Assembly: GCA_903932385.1 (NCBI GenBank)
Contig: CAIZGA010000303.1
Coordinates: forward strand, 1-5,036
From: an uncultured Acidobacteriota bacterium
GTDB lineage: Bacteria > Acidobacteriota > Terriglobia > Terriglobales > Acidobacteriaceae
Length of the DNA: 5,036 nucleotides
Direction: 5' to 3'
The notes below the pieces were generated by a model. It had not been told where the DNA came from. It ran no database searches and saw only the letters and a list, made by a program, of their open reading frames with translations. Both the position numbers and the translations under genes were made by a program. Shown here one piece after another: positions 1 to 5,036 of the stretch (the stretch's first letter is position 1; each line of letters starts with the position of its first letter).

Positions 1-250
1 GCTTTCACCCAATGAATTCAGCTGGCTCACCACACCCTGGGCCTGTGCCACGCTCTTCGACGCCTACTTCGGCTTCACCACCTTCTTCGTCTGGGTCTGC
101 TTCAAAGAACGCAGCCTCGGCATGAAGGCCCTCTGGTTTCTGCTCATCATGTCGCTCGGCAACATCGCCATGTCCGGCTATGTTCTGCTGCAACTCTTTC
201 GCCTGCGACCGGAAGAACCTGCCTCTGCCATTCTGCTGCGGAGGCAGTAA
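1..250 (+). CDS. DUF1475-like small membrane protein, C-terminal part (5' truncated)
   Basis: The reading frame enters from the left edge (first whole codon at 2) and stops at TAA 248-250, giving 82 visible residues. Two hydrophobic stretches are seen, at about window residues 12-34 and 42-65, separated by a short charged loop (FKERSLG). The patterns ATLFDAYFGF, FVWVCFKE and LGNIAMSGYVLLQL match what I remember of the DUF1475 family, small integral membrane proteins of unknown function. The visible part ends in a basic tail (LLRRQ). The missing N-terminus is probably short, perhaps 25-40 residues with one more membrane segment, judged from memory of bacterial family members. The next gene starts 9 nt after the stop on the same strand, so the two are probably co-transcribed. 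No biochemical role can be assigned. The family call is by motif recall only, but the coding call is strong: the frame is open, has third-position GC bias, and encodes a plausible membrane protein. Confidence 0.8.
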   Translation, partial: LSPNEFSWLTTPWACATLFDAYFGFTTFFVWVCFKERSLGMKALWFLLIMSLGNIAMSGYVLLQLFRLRPEEPASAILLRRQ

Positions 251-259
251 TCTGTCTGC

Positions 260-760
260 ATGATGAAATTCATTGAGCGCAGGATTGTCGGCCCCATCAA
301 GGCTCTGCTGTTGGAGGGAATCACTCCGCAGAAGATTGCGCTCAGCCTTGCCTGCGGCATCGTGCTCGGCGTCTTCCCCATCCTCGGCTCCACCACGCTG
401 CTCTGCACCCTCGCCGTCCTCGCGCTCGGCCTCAACCTGCCCGCCACGCAGTTGGTGAATTATTTCGTCTACCCACTGCAGCTGTTGCTGATCCTTCCCT
501 TCATCCGCGCCGGCGAATTTCTTCTACGCACTCCACGCACTCCGCTCTCCTTGCCGCAGATGCTCGCCATCTTCAACGCCAACCATCTGCAGGCGTTGCG
601 TCTGCTTTGGGTGTTGGCTCTTCAGGGCATGCTTGCCTGGCTCGTCATCGCACCATTCACATTCTTTCTGCTCTACAAAATATTTCTTCACTCCCTCATC
701 CGCCTTGCTGCAGAACTGCAGCGTCGCCGTTCCGCTCGCAACACTCAGGGTGCCGCATGA
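260..760 (+). CDS. DUF2062 domain membrane protein
   Basis: A 166-residue membrane protein. The segment at residues 20-45 (GITPQKIALSLACGIVLGVF, then PILGSTT) is the hallmark of DUF2062: a Thr-Pro followed by a Gly-rich membrane helix with a G-x-F-P-x-x-G turn. A Leu-rich segment (about 46-60), an Asn/Tyr/Pro-containing helix (about 62-84, with NYFVYPLQ where the family usually has an Asn-Pro) and a last hydrophobic stretch (about 113-141) follow. The C-terminus is basic (LQRRRSARN). DUF2062 proteins are inner-membrane proteins of unknown function, and the domain is also found attached to glycosyltransferases; no such domain is present here. Two ATG codons lie in tandem at 260 and 263, and I chose the first without strong reason. 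The purine-rich GGAGG at 240-244 lies inside the preceding gene, 15-18 nt upstream, which is rather far for a ribosome site. The stop overlaps the next start. Confidence 0.85.
   Translation: MMKFIERRIVGPIKALLLEGITPQKIALSLACGIVLGVFPILGSTTLLCTLAVLALGLNLPATQLVNYFVYPLQLLLILPFIRAGEFLLRTPRTPLSLPQMLAIFNANHLQALRLLWVLALQGMLAWLVIAPFTFFLLYKIFLHSLIRLAAELQRRRSARNTQGAA
747..760 (+). promoter_or_regulatory. Ribosome site AGGG and ATGA start/stop overlap coupling two membrane genes
   Basis: AGGG at 747-750 lies 6 nt before ATG 757-759. The TGA of the DUF2062 gene is at 758-760, so the two genes share the ATGA tetranucleotide. This arrangement fixes the downstream start at 757 and is typical of translational coupling, meaning a ribosome ending the first gene can restart on the second. 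Confidence 0.75.
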
Positions 761-1551
761 TCCTCTCCGTCACAGCTCTTCTCACTCTCGGTGCCGCCAT
801 CGTCATGTTGATGATGTTCCTGCTCTGGCTGCTACATCTGCGCATGCACAACGCCGGCATCGTGGATATCGGCTGGGCCTTCGGCCTCGGCGTGCTCGCA
901 CTTTTGTACGGAACACTCGGCCGCGCGCCCGTCATCCCGCGGGCCACTCTCGCGCTTCTCGCATCACTCTGGTCTCTGCGTCTGGGCATTCATCTCTATC
1001 ACCGCGTCATCGGCAAACCAGAAGAAGGCCGCTATCAGCAGCTGCGCAGTGCATGGCCCACCGGCACCGCATGGAAATTTTTGTTGTTCTTCGAAGCGCA
1101 AGCACTATTGGATTTAATCCTCTCGCTCCCCTTTCTTCTCGTCTGCGTGGATACAACGTCGCCGCGCTCACTCTCGCTAACGCAGATCGCCGCCATCATC
1201 CTGCTGGTTCTCTCCATCGCCGGAGAAAGTCTCGCCGACGCGCAACTCGCTCGCTTCAAACAATCCGCCACGCATGGCCAGGTCTGCACCACCGGCCTGT
1301 GGAACTACTCCCGCCACCCAAATTATTTTTTTGAGTGGCTCATTTGGGTCGCCTACGCGCTCTTCGCTTCCGGCGCGCATCTCGGCTGGCTCAGTTGGAG
1401 CGCCCCCGCCATGATGCTCTACTTCCTGCTGCGCGTCACCGGCATTCCCGCCACAGAAGCGCAGTCGCTGCGCAGCAAAGGCGCAGCCTACGCGGAATAT
1501 CAACGTACCACCAGCGCCTTCGTTCCCTGGTTCAAGAAATCGCTTTCATAA
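757..1551 (+). CDS. DUF1295 / steroid 5-alpha-reductase-like membrane protein
   Basis: A 264-residue polytopic membrane protein. An N-terminal hydrophobic helix (about 3-27) is followed by [12 protein letters not shown] (32-43), [10 protein letters not shown] (75-84) and EEGRYQQLR (89-97), all typical of DUF1295. The C-terminal part carries [15 protein letters not shown] (180-194) and [14 protein letters not shown] (229-242), then [12 protein letters not shown] (248-259). The Gly-Leu-Trp-x-Tyr-Ser-Arg-His-Pro-Asn-Tyr signature is shared with steroid 5-alpha-reductases, sterol reductases and isoprenylcysteine or phospholipid N-methyltransferases, where it contributes to cofactor binding at the membrane face. 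The family is thus enzyme-like, but substrate and reaction are not known from sequence: an NADPH-dependent reductase or a SAM-using enzyme are both possible. The open frame extends upstream to 607, but those codons overlap the DUF2062 gene and read as low-complexity shadow sequence; ATG 757 has a ribosome site and begins a normal hydrophobic N-terminus. It is followed at 29 nt by a methyltransferase gene, which suggests shared lipid chemistry. Confidence 0.88.
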   Translation: MILSVTALLTLGAAIVMLMMFLLWLLHLRMHNAGIVDIGWAFGLGVLALLYGTLGRAPVIPRATLALLASLWSLRLGIHLYHRVIGKPEEGRYQQLRSAWPTGTAWKFLLFFEAQALLDLILSLPFLLVCVDTTSPRSLSLTQIAAIILLVLSIAGESLADAQLARFKQSATHGQVCTTGLWNYSRHPNYFFEWLIWVAYALFASGAHLGWLSWSAPAMMLYFLLRVTGIPATEAQSLRSKGAAYAEYQRTTSAFVPWFKKSLS

Positions 1552-1568
1552 TTCCCACAAAATATTTC

Positions 1569-1572
1569 AGGA
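1569..1572 (+). promoter_or_regulatory. Ribosome binding site (AGGA) deciding the methyltransferase start
   Basis: AGGA lies 8 nt upstream of ATG 1581, within a 29-nt A/T-rich gap (1552-1580) that contrasts with the GC-rich coding sequence around it. It supports 1581 as the start, rather than the in-frame ATG at 1335, which lies inside the preceding gene. Confidence 0.65.
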
Positions 1573-1580
1573 TTAAAATC

Positions 1581-2714
1581 ATGACCGTCGCCGCCAATCT
1601 CAACACTCCCGCATCGCGCTCCTTCAACGCATCCATCGTGCGTCTCACCACCGGTCTGCTCGAACGCAATCTCGTTCCCGACGCACTCATCCGTTTTCAG
1701 ATTCGCCGTCTGCTGGCGCAAGGCCTCCGCGAACAATCTCGCGGCAGCATTGAAGCGCAAAGCGAATATGCGCGGCTGCTCATCGCACAGCTGCGTGCCA
1801 GTCCCATCGCGCTCTCCACGGCAGAAGCCAACGAGCAGCATTACGAAGTCCCTGCGCGATTTTTCCAGCTCTCACTCGGCAGCCATCTCAAATACAGTTC
1901 CGGCTTGTGGGACGAAACCTGCAAGACACTCGACGCCGCTGAAGCCGCCATGCTCGCCACCACTGTGCAACGCGCGCAGTTGCAGGACGGCCAGCACATC
2001 CTCGAACTCGGCTGCGGCTGGGGATCGCTCACCCTCTACATGGCGCAGCAATTTCCCAACGCCAGCATCGTCGCCGTCTCCAACTCCGCATCGCAGCGCG
2101 AATATATTCAGCAACAACTGCAGCAACGCGGCCTTAATAACGTCCGCATCATCACCGCAGACATGAACCACTTCAACGCCACCGAACACACCGGCGGAAA
2201 ACTATTTGACCGCGTCGTCTCCGTGGAAATGTTCGAACACATGCGCAATTACGAACTCTTGCTCGCTCGCATCGCTTCATGGATGCAGCCCGAGGCGCTG
2301 CTCTTCGTGCACATCTTCACGCACAGAATTTTTTCTTATCCGTTTGAGGTTCGCGATGAGAGCGACTGGATGGCGCGCTTCTTCTTCACTGGCGGCATCA
2401 TGCCCAGCGGTTCCCTGCTGCTGAATTTTCAGCGCGACCTGCGCATCGCCGACCACTGGCTGGTCAACGGCACGCACTATCAAAAAACAGCGCGTGCATG
2501 GCTCAACAATATGGATGCCAACCGGGAAGAAATCCTTGCGCTCTTTGCCGATACCTACGCCGCGCAACTCACCGGCCGCGCCCGCACTGCCGAGGCAACC
2601 CGTTGGCTCGTTCGCTGGCGCGTCTTCTACATGGCTTGCGAGGAACTCTGGGGATACAACGGCGGCAGCGAGTGGGGCGTGTCGCATTACATCTTTCGCA
2701 AACCCGCTGCCTGA
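1581..2714 (+). CDS. SAM-dependent methyltransferase, cyclopropane-fatty-acid synthase superfamily, coclaurine N-methyltransferase-like
   Basis: A 377-residue soluble protein without membrane segments. Residues 1-80 are a helical N-terminal region. Then come [12 protein letters not shown] (84-95) and KYSSGLW (104-110), the substrate-side motif of cyclopropane synthases; SAM motif I ELGCGWGS (142-149); [10 protein letters not shown] (167-176); and [12 protein letters not shown] (214-225). The C-terminal half has FTGGIMPS (269-276), [10 protein letters not shown] (291-300) and [15 protein letters not shown] (358-372). The second half matches plant coclaurine N-methyltransferase more closely than E. 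coli Cfa, including Glu216, Glu219 and His220, equivalent to the Glu204/Glu207/His208 reported as catalytic there. Of the E. coli Cfa bicarbonate ligands, Glu219, His244 and Tyr300 seem kept, but the Cys of YSC is Ser107. The enzyme transfers a methyl or methylene group from SAM; the acceptor may be an unsaturated acyl chain of a membrane lipid or an amine. Genomic linkage to three membrane proteins favours a lipid. The family is confident, the substrate is not. Confidence 0.92.
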   Translation: MTVAANLNTPASRSFNASIVRLTTGLLERNLVPDALIRFQIRRLLAQGLREQSRGSIEAQSEYARLLIAQLRASPIALSTAEANEQHYEVPARFFQLSLGSHLKYSSGLWDETCKTLDAAEAAMLATTVQRAQLQDGQHILELGCGWGSLTLYMAQQFPNASIVAVSNSASQREYIQQQLQQRGLNNVRIITADMNHFNATEHTGGKLFDRVVSVEMFEHMRNYELLLARIASWMQPEALLFVHIFTHRIFSYPFEVRDESDWMARFFFTGGIMPSGSLLLNFQRDLRIADHWLVNGTHYQKTARAWLNNMDANREEILALFADTYAAQLTGRARTAEATRWLVRWRVFYMACEELWGYNGGSEWGVSHYIFRKPAA

Positions 2715-2723
2715 TCCGCATCG

Positions 2724-5036
2724 CTACGCAAAGCGAATGTGGTAAACCTTCATCGCGTCCAACTTCATCATCACCACGCCGTCCTCGTGCGTGGCAAATG
2801 CAATCTCATTGTCCGCCGCATTCACCGCCGTCACCTTCTGGCCCTCCGGCGCGCGCAGTTTGTAGATGCCCGCATGCTCCGGCTTCAGTGTCACCAACTC
2901 AGCCTTGCCGCCCGACCAGCGAATGTCCACCTCCGCCGCGCCGCGTGCACGCAGGCCCTTCACCTCTCCCTGCGGCCACGCACTGGGCAGTGCCGGCAAT
3001 ACTTCCATCACGCCGGTATGGCTCTGCAGCAGCAGCTCGGCAATCGCCGCCGTCGCGCCAAAATTTCCATCAATCTGGAAGATGGCGCTCTTGCCCGCCG
3101 GATGCGTGTCAAACAAATTCATGTTCGTGCTGTGCTTCATCAACATGCTCAGCGACTCCCACGCCATGTTGCCGTCACCCAACCGCGACCAGAACGCAAT
3201 CGCCCACGCGCGGCTCCATCCCGTGTACGCACCGCCATTCGCCAACCTCCGCTCCAGCGATGTCCTCGCCGCCTTCGCCAGTTCCGGCGTACCGCGCGGC
3301 GTAATCGCATTGCCCGGATACAGCGGATACAAATGCGACATGTGCCGCTGCCCGGGCGTGTGCTCTTCGAAATCCACTGACCACTCCTGCAGTTGGCCGT
3401 ACTTGCCAATCTGGAACGGCACCAACCGTTTGCGCGCCGCTGCCAGCTTCGCAGAAAATTCCGCATCCACTCCCAGCTCTTTTGCAGACGCAATGCAGTT
3501 GTCGAACAACTCGCCAATCAGCGCCATGTCCATCGTGCATCCGGCGCTGGTCTGCGCTGGCTTTCCATCCGGCGCCAGAAAATCATTCTCCGTCGATTCC
3601 GACGGACACGTCGTCAGATGTCCGTTGCCGTCTTCAATCAACCACGCCAGGCAAAACTCCGCCGCGCCTTTCATCAGCGGATACGCACGCGCGCGCAAAA
3701 ATTCCTTGTCGCTCGTGAAGCGGTAATGCTCATACAAGTGTCCGCACAGCCACACGCCGCTCATGTTCCAGTTGGCCCACGTTGGCGAACCGACGCCCGC
3801 ACCCACCGGATTCGCTGACCGCCAGATATCCAGGTTGTGGTGCGACACCCATCCCGGCAGCCCATAGGTTTCCCGCGCCGCACGCGCTCCGGTGTGACTC
3901 AGGTCTTCGATGAAGTCAAACAGCGGCGCCGCACATTCGCTCAGGTTGCAGCTCTCCGCGTGCCAGTAATTCATTTCAATGTTGATGTTTGATGTCCAAT
4001 TGCAACTCCACGGCGGCTGCACCTGGTAATTCCACATGCCCTGCAAGTTTGCCGGCTGCGAGCCATGCCTCGAGCAACTGATTAACAAATATCGCCCGTA
4101 CTGAAAATACAACGCCAACAGTGACGGGTCCGGCGTCTTCTCAAACGCCGCCAGCCGCTCATCGGTCGGCAGCGAGTTCGTCGCACCCATCGGCAACTTC
4201 AAACTCACGCGTTGAAATAGTTTTTGATAATCCGCAATGTGCCGCTGCCGCAGCGATGTATAACTGCGCTGCAACGCCGCATCCAGTTGTTCCGTCGCGC
4301 GGGCATTCACCTGCTCCTGCGGCATGTCCGGAATTTTGTCGTATCCGCGGTAGCCCGTTGCTGTCGTCAATACAATCGTTAGCGTTGTCGCGTTGCGTAT
4401 CTGTAATTTGTCGCCATCGGCAGAAATACTTCCGCCTTCCACATTCGCCTGCAACGCCGAGGCAAAATACATTCCCTCGCCCGGCACGTCAGAAAGCACC
4501 ACCGGCGTTTCGCTGCCCGGATGCCCGGCACCCGCAATATGTTTCGCCGCCTTGCCCATCAGCAGCAGACGATTCCCGCCCACCGCCTTCACCTGCTTCA
4601 CCAGTTGCCCGTCCATCCACAGCGTCGCGTTCAATGCGCCCGGCTTGCTCGCCGTCATCCGCATCACAATCGCCTGGTCCGGCTGCGAAGCAAACGCCGT
4701 GCGTTCAAACTTCACTCCATCGGCAAGATATTGTGACGCCACCACAGCCGTCGCCAAATCCAACTCACGCCGATAGCCGCTCACCTCGCCCACATGCGCG
4801 CCATCCACATGCAGATTGCCAATCACCTGATACGCCTCGGCAAACAGTCCCTGCACCTTGCGGCACAACTGGTCCGCCAGATGATAATCCTTCTGCTCCA
4901 GCACCGCCTTGCGTATCTCCGCAATATGGTTCTTCGCGTCCAGATTATTTCCATCCACCGGCTTGCCAGACCACAGCGTGTCGTCATTCAACTGCAGCGT
5001 CTCTTTTGCCGCATCGGTCGGCAGCGGCTCCGCCAC
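2724..5036 (-). CDS. GH95 family alpha-L-fucosidase-like glycoside hydrolase (5' truncated)
   Basis: The frame runs from the right edge to TAG at 2726-2724, giving 770 residues. The first codon in the window is GTG, but it is almost certainly an internal Val, because GH95 proteins have about 40-60 more residues here, usually a signal peptide and a G-x-x-V-F-G-G segment. Window residues 15-24 (QLNDDTLWSG) begin the N-terminal beta domain, which continues to about 280. The (alpha/alpha)6 catalytic barrel follows, with LQGMWN (331-336), TSNINIEMNYW (348-358), CPSESTEN (477-484), RHMSHLYPLYPG (564-575), GWSRAWAIAFWSRLGDG (606-622) and FQIDGNFG (653-660). A small beta domain closes the protein (about 685-770). 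By analogy with Bifidobacterium AfcA (Asn421, Asn423, Glu566, Asp766), the inverting machinery is Asn350, Asn352, Glu483 (general acid) and Asp656, all present. The enzyme should release terminal L-fucose, or L-galactose as in some members, from plant xyloglucan, pectin or host-type glycans. Export is expected but its signal is out of view. Ten cysteines are present in the visible part. Confidence 0.95.
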   Translation of the reverse strand: MAEPLPTDAAKETLQLNDDTLWSGKPVDGNNLDAKNHIAEIRKAVLEQKDYHLADQLCRKVQGLFAEAYQVIGNLHVDGAHVGEVSGYRRELDLATAVVASQYLADGVKFERTAFASQPDQAIVMRMTASKPGALNATLWMDGQLVKQVKAVGGNRLLLMGKAAKHIAGAGHPGSETPVVLSDVPGEGMYFASALQANVEGGSISADGDKLQIRNATTLTIVLTTATGYRGYDKIPDMPQEQVNARATEQLDAALQRSYTSLRQRHIADYQKLFQRVSLKLPMGATNSLPTDERLAAFEKTPDPSLLALYFQYGRYLLISCSRHGSQPANLQGMWNYQVQPPWSCNWTSNINIEMNYWHAESCNLSECAAPLFDFIEDLSHTGARAARETYGLPGWVSHHNLDIWRSANPVGAGVGSPTWANWNMSGVWLCGHLYEHYRFTSDKEFLRARAYPLMKGAAEFCLAWLIEDGNGHLTTCPSESTENDFLAPDGKPAQTSAGCTMDMALIGELFDNCIASAKELGVDAEFSAKLAAARKRLVPFQIGKYGQLQEWSVDFEEHTPGQRHMSHLYPLYPGNAITPRGTPELAKAARTSLERRLANGGAYTGWSRAWAIAFWSRLGDGNMAWESLSMLMKHSTNMNLFDTHPAGKSAIFQIDGNFGATAAIAELLLQSHTGVMEVLPALPSAWPQGEVKGLRARGAAEVDIRWSGGKAELVTLKPEHAGIYKLRAPEGQKVTAVNAADNEIAFATHEDGVVMMKLDAMKVYHIRFA

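Noticed and set aside
607..756. N-terminal extension of the DUF1295 frame starting at 607
   Set aside because: These 50 codons overlap the DUF2062 gene in another frame and read as non-protein-like sequence. The start at 757 has a ribosome site and gives a normal membrane-protein N-terminus.
1335..1580. N-terminal extension of the methyltransferase frame starting at 1335
   Set aside because: The extension overlaps the conserved C-terminal end of the DUF1295 gene, is Arg-rich and matches nothing in the family. ATG 1581 with AGGA at the right distance is preferred.
1500..2189. - strand open frames (1500-1841, 1872-2189) within the methyltransferase gene
   Set aside because: They are antisense shadows with no family resemblance and no ribosome site, fully inside a well-supported gene.
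2718..2740. Imperfect inverted repeat (TCGCT 2721-2725 with AGCGA 2732-2736, extended past a bulge) as a shared bidirectional terminator
   Set aside because: The perfect stem is only 5 bp, there is no T tract on either strand, and most of it lies in the end of the GH95 coding sequence. It is not strong enough to annotate as a terminator.
2498..3726. Long + strand open frames (2498-3304, 2739-3380, 2866-3726) opposite the GH95 gene
   Set aside because: Their translations are rich in Arg, Pro, Ser, His and Cys with no recognisable family, as expected for shadows of a GC-biased gene on the other strand. The GH95 frame has full family motifs throughout.
5034..5036. GTG at the right edge as the real start of the GH95 gene
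   Set aside because: The protein would lack the conserved N-terminal strand segment and any signal peptide. V-A-E here fits the interior of the family domain just before QLNDDTLWSG, so the gene is cut by the window edge.

Overview
The window is GC-rich, densely coding bacterial DNA. It holds one partly seen gene block on the + strand (1-2714) and one large truncated gene on the - strand (2724-5036) that runs off the right edge. The gene set and the style of the proteins (a large GH95 fucosidase, and a cyclopropane-synthase homologue resembling plant coclaurine N-methyltransferase) suggest a soil heterotroph, with Acidobacteriota (Terriglobia-like) my best guess. This rests on resemblance from memory; no rRNA or marker gene is present, and Verrucomicrobiota or another phylum cannot be excluded.

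The + strand block contains four tightly packed genes in one direction: the C-terminal end of a DUF1475-type membrane protein (1-250), a DUF2062-type membrane protein (260-760), a DUF1295 / steroid 5-alpha-reductase-like membrane protein (757-1551, start overlapping the previous stop by 4 nt), and a soluble SAM-dependent methyltransferase of the cyclopropane-fatty-acyl-phospholipid synthase superfamily (1581-2714). Gaps are 9, -4 and 29 nt, so an operon is likely. The most economical reading is a lipid-modification unit: the methyltransferase acts on an unsaturated or amine-bearing substrate at the membrane, and the DUF1295 protein supplies a reductase-like or other membrane enzyme step. The chemistry is unproven and is the most interesting open question here.

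The - strand gene encodes a glycoside hydrolase of family GH95 (alpha-L-fucosidase / alpha-L-galactosidase type). Its C-terminal 770 residues are visible, including all four residues expected for catalysis; the N-terminus and any signal peptide lie beyond the right edge. It converges on the methyltransferase gene with only 9 nt between the two stop codons, and it has no evident functional link with the + strand block.

There is no non-coding stretch above 30 nt. I saw no tRNA, rRNA, CRISPR array, insertion sequence, phage gene or repeat family.
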